NCBI GenBank assembly: GCA_016704565.1
Contig: JADIZV010000001.1
Span: forward strand, 310,001 to 374,000
DNA: 64,000 nt
Direction: 5' to 3'
Source of the DNA: Candidatus Phosphoribacter baldrii
Lineage (GTDB): Bacteria; Actinomycetota; Actinomycetes; Actinomycetales; Dermatophilaceae
In this document: positions 48,201-55,669 of the stretch, piece after piece
Position numbering within the stretch: the first letter of the stretch is position 1
Layout: each line of letters starts with the position of its first letter
Made by a program: the position numbers and the translations under genes
The notes under the pieces: generated by a model
Told to the model about the DNA's origin: nothing
What the model saw: the letters and a program-made list of their open reading frames with translations, nothing else
Database searches by the model: none

Positions 48201-51200
48201 TCACCGTCTTGTCAGCGGTCCAGCTCCAGGTGCGGGTGAAGGCACCGGCGCCGGTCTTGGTCGCCGTCACCTCGGCCGCCTGGCAGACCGTCACCGTCGC
48301 GTCGTCGGACTGCGTGGTCTGGTCGATGGTCGCGGTGTTCGGGTAATCGACGCAGGTGCCCGGGGTTACGGACCACTCGACGTTGTAGGTCGAGGACTTG
48401 GCGCCCGCCTCGGCATCGAAGCTGCCAAGCGTGCCGCCCGGCGCCTCCGGGTCGGAGACGGTGATCGTCTGGCCGGTCACGTGCGCGGTGAAGTCACTGG
48501 CCTTGATCGTCGCGGTCGGGCTCACGGAGCCGGCGGCGATGTAATCGGTGGCGATCCAACTGATCGTTGCCGTGTTGGTCACGTCGGCGGTCGGCACCGC
48601 GCCGAGCTCGCAGCGGTAGGTCACCGTCAGCGTGCCGTTCGCGGGGACGGTCGAGTCACCAGTGAGCGTGCAGGTGACGCTGTCGACGCTGTCGACGATG
48701 GTCACCGGCAGCGCAACGTCGTTCGGGTTGGTCACCGTGATCGTCCCAGTGACGACCGCACCGCCCTCGGTCTTGGTCGGTGTGACGGTCACCGTGTAGG
48801 TGGCTTTGGCGGTGCCGGTGGCCGGGTCGACCACCAGCGTGGTGTCGGCGGCGTCCTTGACGATCGTCCAGTTCCAGTCACGGTCGTAGTCGAGCTGCCC
48901 GGTCTTGGTCGCGGTGACCGGGGCCTCGCGGCATACCGTCACCGTGGCGTCGTCCGACAGCCCGGTGGACAGGGTGGCCGTGTTGATCTTGTCGACACAC
49001 GTTCCGGCCGTGCCCTGCCAGGTGTGGGTGTAGGTGACCTTCTGTGCGCCGCCCTTGGCGTAGAACGGGCCATACGTGCCGGCCGGCGAGTTTGGGTCGC
49101 TGACGGTGACCCCGTCACCGGTGACCGCCGGGTTGACCGTCGCGAAGTCGACGGTGGCGCTCGGGTCGGCCGAGCCGGCCGGGATGTAGTCGGTCGTCGG
49201 CCAGGTGATGTGAGCGGTGTTGGTCACCACACCGGTCGGCACCGAGTTCAGCGTGCAGCTGTAGTCGACGGTGAGTGAGCCCTTGGCCGGCACAGTCGAG
49301 CCGCCGGTGACCGTGCAGGTCACGTCACCGATCGTGTCGGTGATGGTGACCGGCAGCGCGATGTCGTTGGGGTTGCTCACCGTGATCGTGCCGGTGACGA
49401 CCGCGCCGGAGTCGGTCTTGGTCGGGGTGACGGTGACGGTGTATTCGGCCACGGCGTAGCCGGTGGTCGGGTTGGCCACGATCCGGGTCTCGGTGGCGTC
49501 CTTGGCGATGTCCCAGGCCCACGCGCGGGCGAACGCGCCGTCGGCGGACTTGCGGCTGGTGATCGCGGCATACCCGCAAATCCGCTTCGTCGTGTCGGCG
49601 GTGCCGCCGGTCTCGACGAGCTTGGCCTCGTTGGTCACCACGACGCACGAGCCGGTCGGAGCGGTGACCGTGCGGGTGTCGGTGAAGGTCTTGGGCGAGT
49701 CGGCCAGCGTGACCGTGCCCAGGGTGCCGGTCGCGCCGGCGACGCCGTCGAGGCTCATCGTGTCGGTGACGGTGACCGTGTCACGCATCGGGGTGACCGA
49801 GTCGTCCAGCGAGTAGCCGTCGGAACCGTTGGCCGAGCCGATCGCCGTGTGCGCGGCGGCTTGGCTCCAGGTCGCGGTCGCCGTGTTCGTGCCGCTGTAT
49901 GCCGGGCTGGCACCTGCGGGGTAGACGCATTCGTAGGTGTAGGGCTCCGAGCCGCCGTTCGCGGCGAGCGTCGCGTACACGTCACCGGTGAGGATGGTGC
50001 AGGTCGTGCCGTCGCTGAGGACGTCGCTGACCCCGGTGAGGGTGACCGGCTGCCACGTGTTCGGGTTGGTCACGGTGATCGAGCCGGTTACCTTGAAGGC
50101 CGAGTCGCTGTGCCCGGTGTTGGTGACGACGACCGAGTAGGGCAATGAGACCGTGAAACCGGCCGGGACGTCGGCGTCGATCTCGCCGAGGCTCTTGTTG
50201 ATCGACCACAAGTAGGTGCGGGTCAGCGAGCCGGTTGCCGTCTTGCTGACGGAAAGGTCGGCGGCGCGGCATACCTCGACGGATGCCTGCGCGTCAGGAA
50301 GCCCGGGAGCGGTGACGGTGTTAGTGAAGGTCTGACAGGTGCCGGCCGTGCCGACGTTCCAGGTGTGGCTGTATGAGTTGGTGAGGACGCCGGGTGCATC
50401 GGCGGTGATCGAGCCGCCGAGCCAGTCGGACTCGACGTCGGTCAGGGTGAGGCTCGTGTCGGTCTCGGAAGCGGGAGCCAGGTTGTCGAAGGTCGTCGCC
50501 GCGGTGGCCGACTGGCTGCCCGACGGGACGTGGCCGCTGGTCGCCCATGTCACGTTCACTGTATTGATCAGCGTGCCGGTCGGCGGCGCTTGCGAATAGG
50601 TGCAGGTGTAGGCGAGCCCGACCGAGGTATTGGCCGCGATCGACGTGGGGGCGGCAGCGTCGAGGGCACAGCTCGGCGAGCCAGTCATCGAGTCGGAGAT
50701 GGTGAGCCCGGTGACGGCGACGCCGTTGGGGTTGACGACGGTGATCGTGCCCTTGACGGCCCAGCCGGAATCGGTCTTGGTCGGCGTCGCGGTCACGGTG
50801 TAGTTCGCGGTCGCGTCCCCGGTGGTCGGGTCAGCGATGATGCGCTCGTCGCTGGTGAGGGTCTTGGTGACCACCCAGTCCCAGTCGCGGTTGAAGGATG
50901 CTGCGGCCGTCTTGCTCACCGTCAGCCCTTGCGAGCCACAGAGGGTGACCGTCACCGAGTCCGAGCCACCGGTGCTCACCGAGGCCGTGTTGGTGTAGTC
51001 GATGCACGAGCCGGTCGGAGCGGTTTTGGTGATCGAGTAGGTGTAGGAGTGGGTCGACGGGTCCAGCGCGTCGGCCGTGCCAAGGATCACGGGGTTCGCC
51101 GGGTCGGTCTTGTCGTCCGTAACGACCGTGGTCTGGCCGCCGGTGATGTTCACTGTCGCGGCCGCGAAGTCAGCCGGCGCGGTGCCGGTGGTGCCGTAGG

Positions 51201-52992
51201 GCTGACCCGCGGTCCAGGTGGCCGTGGCGGTGTTCGTCTGAGCGCCGATCGGCTTGGTGGCAAAGGTGCACGTGTAGTCGAAGGTGGCTGTCGCACCGGC
51301 CGCGACGGTGAAGCCTGCTGTCGCGCCCGTGATCGAGCACGTGCCACCGGTCATCGAGTCGACCAGCGAGACACCCGGAACCGGGACTGTGTTGGGGTTG
51401 TGGACGCTGATCGTGCCGGTCACCCGATAGTTGCTGTCCTGCGGGGTCGGCGTCGCCTTGACGGTGTAGTTGAAGGTCGCCGAGCCACCGGAGGTCGTGT
51501 TGATCGTGGTCTGGTCGACGCCCTTGTCAATGGTCCACGTGTAGTTACGGTCGTATGTCGGCGTCGCCGTCTTGGTCACCTGAAGGTTGGCGTACCCGAA
51601 GTTGTTGGTGAAGGTGCACGTGATGGTTTGACCGGAGACGACGGTGAGCGTCGCCGTCGACCCGTTGACGGTGTAAGTGCCGCCGGTGCACGTCAGGTTG
51701 GTCAGCGACCAGGGGCTGGGGATCGAGTTCTCGGTGATTGTCCACGTGCCGGGGGCGACGTCGAAGTTCCGGGTGCGTGGCAGTGTGCCGTCGGAGTCAT
51801 CGTCAAGCTGGAATGCCGTGGTCGCGCCTGTTGTCGTGCGGACGAGGCTGAAGAAGAAGTCCTGGCCTGAGTCCGGGATCGCGTCCTTGGTCACAACGAG
51901 GTGCCCGATGGGCTGAAGCGCGGATGTCGCCATCTGGTTGTCCGCTTGGCCCAGAGTGGTCCGCACCCCTCCAGTGATGAATGCATTCAGGTACATGTGG
52001 AAGTCGGCGCCGGTGTCGCTTGCGGCCCCACGGCCGACACCCCAGTCGGTGCCCGAAGCGATGTGGGTGCCCCAGAAGAGGACCGAGGTGCTCGCTGCGG
52101 CAGTAAAAGTGACGGAGATGGTGTTGGCCGCGCCGTTGACCCATACGCCACCGGCTCCCGCGGTTGCGCCGACGAACGCAGACCCGGTCAAGGTACCCCC
52201 TGAGAGGGTCCACAATTGCCCGCCATCGAAGGGTACATTCGGGTCATTGGGAATGGGATAGGTAGATCCAGGCAGGGAGCAGCCGACGATCCCGTCACAG
52301 GGGTTGGTGATCCAGTCCTCGGAGTAGTCATACGTTGCGAGGTAGTCGTACGTGTGGACGTTCTTGTAGACGGAGTACGCCATCTCGATCGTGTAGGACG
52401 TCCCCGGGACGAGGCCGGTCAACTCTAGGCGTTGAGGGACCGCGTCGCCCTCCGCGTACGCCGAGTTGGTTCCTTGGACGTTGCCGTTGGCCCAGTTGCA
52501 CAAATGTGAGGGGCCGCCGACGCCATCAGCGTTCTTGCACTGGCGGAATGAACCTACGGCCGAGTCGGTAAAGGTCGTTGAGACGGTGCCGCTGGGGCCG
52601 GTGGCGGTGGCGGTGTAGCTCGCCACGAACCACGAGGGCAGGGTGAAGGAGTAGGTGAACTCTCCGCCCAGGTTCGCCACCGGATCGACAGGGGCACCGT
52701 TGACACCACTGGACAGCGACCACGTCTGGCCCGCGTCATCGTTGACGGTGATGTGGACCTGTTCGCCGCTGGCCCAGCCCGTGCCGCTCAGCACGACCGC
52801 TCCGCCCGGTGGGTAGTCCGCCTTGTCGGACGTCAACGTCGGCGTGCCTGCGCCGTGCGCGACACTCACCAATCCGAGCGTGGCCACGACGACGAGCACG
52901 GCCAGACCGGCGATCCGACGCCACCAGGCATGGTGCGCGAGCGCGCCGGCCCGGTCGGCAGCAGAGGTCAACGAATCGAGAGAGAACGACAT
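42211..52992 (-). CDS. Giant secreted repeat protein (adhesin-like), 3593 residues
   Basis: The signal peptide covers residues 1-49 (WWRRIAGLAVLVVVATLGLVS, ends AHGAG). Residues 50-460 hold beta domains, including a prealbumin/SpaA-like domain (VAPGTWTITENSIPSPW). Thirteen repeats of about 226 residues follow (about 467 to 3400). Each begins like LTVTKTATxxYxRxYxWTIxK, has an NPNxWxxVTVT core and an NTATATW strand, and ends with NTAxI and VxVC. The last 180 residues form a separate domain starting TIGFWQNKNGQ. There is no LPXTG, membrane anchor or cell-wall repeat, so the attachment mode is unknown. The ATG at 52992 has AAGGGG 6 nt upstream. A surface adhesin or biofilm role is inferred from the build. 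Thirteen octamers lie in its 3' three-quarters. Confidence 0.88.
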   Translation of the reverse strand: MSFSLDSLTSAADRAGALAHHAWWRRIAGLAVLVVVATLGLVSVAHGAGTPTLTSDKADYPPGGAVVLSGTGWASGEQVHITVNDDAGQTWSLSSGVNGAPVDPVANLGGEFTYSFTLPSWFVASYTATATGPSGTVSTTFTDSAVGSFRQCKNADGVGGPSHLCNWANGNVQGTNSAYAEGDAVPQRLELTGLVPGTSYTIEMAYSVYKNVHTYDYLATYDYSEDWITNPCDGIVGCSLPGSTYPIPNDPNVPFDGGQLWTLSGGTLTGSAFVGATAGAGGVWVNGAANTISVTFTAAASTSVLFWGTHIASGTDWGVGRGAASDTGADFHMYLNAFITGGVRTTLGQADNQMATSALQPIGHLVVTKDAIPDSGQDFFFSLVRTTTGATTAFQLDDDSDGTLPRTRNFDVAPGTWTITENSIPSPWSLTNLTCTGGTYTVNGSTATLTVVSGQTITCTFTNNFGYANLQVTKTATPTYDRNYTWTIDKGVDQTTINTTSGGSATFNYTVKATPTPQDSNYRVTGTISVHNPNTVPVPGVSLVDSMTGGTCSITGATAGFTVAAGATATFDYTCTFATKPIGAQTNTATATWTAGQPYGTTGTAPADFAAATVNITGGQTTVVTDDKTDPANPVILGTADALDPSTHSYTYSITKTAPTGSCIDYTNTASVSTGGSDSVTVTLCGSQGLTVSKTAAASFNRDWDWVVTKTLTSDERIIADPTTGDATANYTVTATPTKTDSGWAVKGTITVVNPNGVAVTGLTISDSMTGSPSCALDAAAPTSIAANTSVGLAYTCTYSQAPPTGTLINTVNVTWATSGHVPSGSQSATAATTFDNLAPASETDTSLTLTDVESDWLGGSITADAPGVLTNSYSHTWNVGTAGTCQTFTNTVTAPGLPDAQASVEVCRAADLSVSKTATGSLTRTYLWSINKSLGEIDADVPAGFTVSLPYSVVVTNTGHSDSAFKVTGSITVTNPNTWQPVTLTGVSDVLSDGTTCTILTGDVYATLAANGGSEPYTYECVYPAGASPAYSGTNTATATWSQAAAHTAIGSANGSDGYSLDDSVTPMRDTVTVTDTMSLDGVAGATGTLGTVTLADSPKTFTDTRTVTAPTGSCVVVTNEAKLVETGGTADTTKRICGYAAITSRKSADGAFARAWAWDIAKDATETRIVANPTTGYAVAEYTVTVTPTKTDSGAVVTGTITVSNPNDIALPVTITDTIGDVTCTVTGGSTVPAKGSLTVDYSCTLNSVPTGVVTNTAHITWPTTDYIPAGSADPSATVDFATVNPAVTGDGVTVSDPNSPAGTYGPFYAKGGAQKVTYTHTWQGTAGTCVDKINTATLSTGLSDDATVTVCREAPVTATKTGQLDYDRDWNWTIVKDAADTTLVVDPATGTAKATYTVTVTPTKTEGGAVVTGTITVTNPNDVALPVTIVDSVDSVTCTLTGDSTVPANGTLTVTYRCELGAVPTADVTNTATISWIATDYIAAGSVSPTATIKASDFTAHVTGQTITVSDPEAPGGTLGSFDAEAGAKSSTYNVEWSVTPGTCVDYPNTATIDQTTQSDDATVTVCQAAEVTATKTGAGAFTRTWSWTADKTVTTPLPIYAEPTSGQASVDYQVVVTPSKTDSAAVVTGTITVTNPNRVALTATVGDTMAGATCTLTTLDRTIPAATDAGPGVLTVGYRCALDSVPTGTVTNTADISWAATEYVPAGHLTPTATVDFGQAAITEVNTSTTVSDPVSGWPDNSKTVSDTSKPTTLTYSHTWTVDNAGTCQTFDNTATLTPGTGDSAQVEICRGADLVVTKTAAGSLTRTYAWSIDKTVGAFDGNVPAGTEVSIPYTVSVNGAGHTDSAWQVAGTITVTNPNARQPVTLTGVSDALSDSNATCTVTGDQTATIAPLGRADFTYTCTYAAQPAAYTGTNTATATWSQQAAHTANGSDSGDAAYDLANSVTPVNDTVHMTDTFNGGAAEELGTVSISDTLSKAFPVSRKVIAPQGSCLTVNNTATITETKVSDDAQATVCGGLGLTVTKTATPGYGVTYPWTITKDASRTEILVGEGGDTSVTYTVKATAGAAYPSSWTLTGTITVSNPNDWEAINATVTDTVNIDGVTCTIDGASTVSVPRATGGQPGTAQVTYTCSLAPGTNPGTWDGTNTATATWSADDASTATGSATGTAPVTGSQTGATNAWVTVTDTLGGDTVTLGTVDADGTLHPEAGIGTADGAFTYTKALTGTPGACETIDNTATITQTAQSDDASVQLCIVKGVTASKSGAGTFTRTYPWTVTKDVEDTVIEVKPDGTATFNYTVTAHQGTPVDSAHVLAGTVTVTNPNAFPISATVADGLQGCSYPNGPTVTVADGGSLDVAYTCPVDSKLDTNTATVTWTATTDNGDLEGTTSAIATGIAYTETVSVDDSIEVWDNKTGATAISLGTAAWGDGSTPVKFTYSIDKAGSATAPGSCSTYDNEAWVKTAYNDSKDTEQVKVCVGADLSVTKTATTSYARDYQWKIAKKLANDTLETPAGAPATAAYTVTVSKDGWTDSAWTLTGTITVANPNTWQDVIVDITDSVDIGGGAVCTVVGGAAVSVPRSDSVTVDYSCTFTGQPAYTGTNTATATWNGAQAHTASSSDDGTAGVSYGDPATETHRTITVTDTPAGGDTVTLGTLNYLTAPDSTDYTYSAQFAGVAGTCTDYDNTAEITETSQTASATVTVCVGLDLTVEKTAAGGFTRTYLWSIDKSVVDDSITVPAGTNASMDYRVRVSPDGYADSAQALGGTITVSNPNDWQDISARVTDVVDIAGVTCTITEALPVSVPQSGSVTLHYSCTGDYAGDYAGTNTATANWDAAAANTPTGTANGSAGFTMAQTSVNQSVTVTDTPQGGSTVTLGTADWFTGISPVAGVAKVDPWTFGYTKPYAGVAGTCTDYDNTASITQTNQTDDARATVCVGADVTVSKSGAGSYTRTYSWTIAKVAKATQVNVAPNGDAVFDYTVTATPAGYTDSAWTMAGTITVTNPNDFQSITVNVTDVPNVGGGATCTVAGGTGVALAPKGEEGDSKTLNYSCTAASQPTYTSGTNTATATVTSGVTPTASVTSAPASITFTEGTSVDKTVNVYDDKTVSGGSTLLGTATWNDTKTPTTFTYSVTQHPTAVGTCTAYTNTAWIDRSLTPDPTASATVKACVGADLTVTKTATATYTRTYLWTIAKTTPNPAPAATLNSTLGVPYTVTVTPNGFVDSAWTTSGTITVTNPNDWETVTVTSVTDAIDASLGGTCTVTGLTAQNAVLAKGGGSLTLNYSCSYPTKPSSYTGTNTATATWDAGAAHTTSGSATGQAPVNFAMTKEVNKTVTVTDQAVVTGTTTVASAKTLGTATWNADGTPTVFAYTNTYSVPKNGCTSYTNTATITETGQTATAVVKVCGPPWIGDGTIGFWQNKNGQAIITGGAYTKTLVGTKYVNICNVTGWLRQFAPFQDLSATATCTQVAAYVSTVLKAANASGATMNAMLKGQTLAAALNYYYTTLEPRRDAPLGSLSTMTFDISPWSGAFGGATTMTLMQMLSYASSQSNVGGSIWYAQVKTTQGLAKDAFAAINMSRILIVGYSI
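42780..51610 (-). repeat. Thirteen tandem protein-coding repeats of about 680 bp
   Basis: Thirteen units can be recognised by the recurring opening (V/L)TxTK(T/S) and the closing VxVC phrases in the giant gene. The units are diverged, not recently copied, so this is an old array, unlike the lipoprotein and mycosin arrays at the left end of the window. Confidence 0.8.
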
Positions 52993-53030
52993 GGGTGCCC
53001 CTTGGATTAGCCTCCCTCTTTCATGGGGGT

Positions 53031-53072
53031 CGTGATCGGGCCGTGTGAGGGCGTGGTCGGGCCGTGTTGGGG
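53031..53072. repeat. Two-copy 21-bp direct repeat upstream of the giant gene
   Basis: CGTGATCGGGCCGTGTGAGGG at 53031-53051 is followed directly by a 21-bp copy at 53052-53072 that differs at three positions. It lies 39 nt upstream of the start codon, in the 5' region. Confidence 0.6.
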
Positions 53073-53166
53073 TTGAACGAGATTCGGGGTGTGCGGGATG
53101 GCCGCGTGGCGCTGCGGTGCGGGTCTCCGAGGTTCCTGGTGGGTGGTCGGGGGGCGCTCCCGGGGT

Positions 53167-54577
53167 TCAGGTGCGCATCGGGATGGCCATCACGTTGGTG
53201 AACGTGGCTACCGCTTCGGTGACCCACGGCCACGTCTGCGGTAGCCGCAGGTGACGGCGCCGGGCACCTCGGGTCAGGCGGGCGGGGATGTGCAGGAACC
53301 GGTAGCGCAACGCTTTGGGCTCGCATGCTTTGAGGGCGTCGGGTAGTGCGAGCAGCCGTAGCCAGGCCAGCAGGTCGGCGGCGACCTGCACGACGGTTAG
53401 CCAGGCGTGGTTGATGGCGTACTCGCGGGACGGGAACCGTCCGAGCCCGGTGTCTTTGGCGACTCGGATCCGGTCTTCGACCCGGGCGTGGGCGCGGTGG
53501 CGGGCTTCCAGGAATCCGACCTGCCCGGTAGTCGTGTTGGTGACGAACGCCTGGTAGCGCCACCCATCACGCTCTTCGAAGAGGCTGAGCTGGGCGCCGG
53601 GGTGGGGGGTGTTCGCGGCGGACGATGACCCGCATCCCGGCCGGCCAGGCCTCCCGCAGGGCGTCGGGCAACAGGCCGGTGATCTCCACGACGTCGGCGT
53701 GTTCGCGGACATCGCCGTCGGTGTCGATCGCGGCTGTCCACGCCTTCTTCGGCACCAACGTGATCGCGTCCCGGACCGACTCGGTGACCGCAAACCCCAC
53801 GCTGTACTCCACCGACCGGCCCCGAGCGCCGTGCTTGGCGGCAGTGTTCAAGCTGGTGAGCCAGTCCAGCAGGCCGTGAGAGGCGCCGGCCCCGTCAGCG
53901 CGGACCAGCACCTTTCGCCGGTACGAGGCGGGGACCTGGTCGATGGCCCGGGCGAGCACGTCGAGGTGATCGGCGGTCGTGTTGGACCCGGCGTTACCCG
54001 GCCGTAACGACGCCGCCAGGAACTCTCCGCTGTTATCGCACCAGACCCCGATCGGGTGGTACCCGAACGTCTTCTTGAACGTACGGGTGGCCTGCTCCTT
54101 CTCGGAGTGCGCGACCACAATGGTGGCGTCCACGTCCAACACGACTACATCGGCTGGCAGGGTCGTTCCGGCTATCTTCGAGGCGGGCAGTCCCCCGGGG
54201 ATCAGGCCCCATACCCCGGCCCTCACCTTGGCGCGCGCCTTCTCGATCCGCTTCAACGCCCCCGGGCCTACCTCGTCCAAAGCCCGCCACACCGTCGGCG
54301 CCGACGCCACCGCACCCAGCACCTGCTCCTGGTGGCGCAGGGTATCGATATCGGCGATCGCTTCACCCCCAGCGGTGATCATCGTCGCGACATCGACCAG
54401 CACCCGTCCCCGGTCATGACCGGGAGTGAACCCTCGCCGCGCCACCGCGCCCGACAAAGCACCAGTAAGCCCGGTCCGGTCGGCCAGCAACCGGACCGCT
54501 GCGCTGCCCGCATGAGCAACCACGCCGGTCCCGTCTCCAGTCACGGACAACCCTACCGACCACGATGTACTCTTCAC
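53167..54577 (-). pseudogene. IS1380-family transposase, broken by one-base frameshift
   Basis: The N-terminal part (start at 54577, to about 53605) carries IS1380 features such as LDVDATIVVAHSEKEQATRTFKKTFGY and VRADGAGASHGLLDWL. The remainder is in the next frame (AQLSLFEERDGWRYQAF, HRAHARVEDRIRVAKDTGLGRFPS, and NHAWLTVVQVAADLLAW). The join is a run of six G (53604-53609 on the plus strand); with five, REHPHPGAQLSLFEE would be continuous. It is thus a pseudogene, a sequencing error or, less likely, a programmed frameshift. Terminal repeats of the element could not be identified. The element separates the giant gene from its presumed upstream region. Confidence 0.85.
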
Positions 54578-55517
54578 CTACCAGGTGCCTTCCCGCTGGA
54601 CTACTTGTTCCGTCGCAAGATCAAGTATTCCGTTGCAGGACAGGCACCTTGGTGCATCCAGAGGGCGTGTCAACCCCTCAACCGTGAACTGGCGAGGTTA
54701 GCCCAGATCCCCCGACCTCAGGGCCACAGTGACGTATTCACCTCTCCGAACGTTCCCAGCACGCTCACATTTCGCTCACATTCGCCGCATCGTGTGTCTT
54801 TTCGACGTGATCATTCCCACCTTGACCGGCCGTCCGGATGCGGATTCGGTATGCCGCACCCGCGGCTAGCCGGGAAATCCTCCGCGGAATCGGTCACGGA
54901 CGCAGAAATCCGTCGCCCGCACGGCGACCTCCCCGCACACAGCGACCTCCCCGCACACAGCGACCTCCCCGCACACACTGGGCGAGCCGACTCCGCCGCC
55001 AGGGCCACCAGCGCGCCGGACGTCGTCGGAGCACTCTCGATAGACGATCAATCTCCTTGTAGCACAACGTGATTGCCGCACCGACCTGCCCGACGGAGAG
55101 ACGTCGCGCGAGGAGTCCTTGGCACCGACCCCGCCAGCGGGCCCGAAGTGACGACGATTTCTCACCTGTAGCGGCGGCAGGCATCGCCGGCGACATGCAT
55201 CGCGACGACCGGTCCACGGCAGCGCGCGCTGTTATCAATGCAATTGGCGCACGGAGAATTCGAGCGGGCGTCGCACGGCAGCCTCTCGGGGAGGCCGAGA
55301 ATGCGCCGCTGAATCAGAGGCACGCAGAAATCTTCGCCTGGACAACACCAAACCCCCGTGCGCAGTCCTGCAACGCCTCCGGGGCCGGACCCGGTTGTGT
55401 GTCCAGGGCGGGAAGATGAGTGCTCCGGGGGACGGCGGCAGGCGGGACGGCGGCAGGGGGGCGGGCGGCATACCGGATGGGGTCGGGACCAGCCGACCGC
55501 GGGAACGCAGACACGCG
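54578..55517. other. Gene-free stretch with minisatellites
   Basis: About 940 bp without a gene I can support. It begins with a GGTGCCT/AGGCACC inverted pair near 54592-54650 that may be the outer end of the IS1380 element. A less GC-rich stretch (54730-54800) follows, then one octamer (54849-54856) and an 18-bp tandem repeat. GGACGGCGGCAGG-type repeats occur near 55428-55460, with an octamer beside them. Short open frames here are repetitive and unconvincing. Confidence 0.6.
54925..54978. repeat. 18-bp tandem repeat, three units
   Basis: The unit CGACCTCCCCGCACACAG occurs at 54925, 54943 and 54961 with one mismatch in the last copy. Confidence 0.85.
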
Positions 55518-55612
55518 AAGACACCCCGCGTACCTGGAAGAGCTCACCTGCCCTTGCTGCATTCCTGCCCTGGGGGAGTTCAGTGAGGTACCACCACGCG
55601 GGGTGCCGACCC
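55518..55612 (-). ncRNA. ffs: Signal recognition particle RNA, small bacterial (4.5S) type
   Basis: The minus strand holds the 4.5S-type apical motif CCAGGGCAGGAATGCAGCAAGGG, given here split as CCAGGGCAGG, AATG and CAGCAAGGG. The flanks GGCACCCCGCGT and ACGCGGGGTGTC form a long closing stem, with an inner GGTACCTCAC/GTGAGC pairing. The length of about 95 nt fits. The RNA with Ffh targets membrane proteins. In many actinobacteria ffs lies next to dnaX; here 15 kb separate them. The exact ends are estimated from the stem. Confidence 0.85.
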
Positions 55613-55669
55613 CCAGTGTATGCCGTGCGCGCCCACCGCCTCACCTGTCCCGTCGCGGGGACGGCCGCC

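Noticed and set aside
42211..52992. Plus-strand frames opposite the giant gene
   Set aside because: They are rich in Arg, Gly and Val, are shadows of the repeat-protein codons, and lack start sites.
53040..54670. Precise ends of the IS1380-type element
   Set aside because: No pair of inverted repeats with a short target duplication could be matched on both sides by eye.
54925..54978. CRISPR array
   Set aside because: The 18-bp units abut with no spacers, and no cas gene is nearby. The 21-bp repeats at 61096 were rejected for the same reason.
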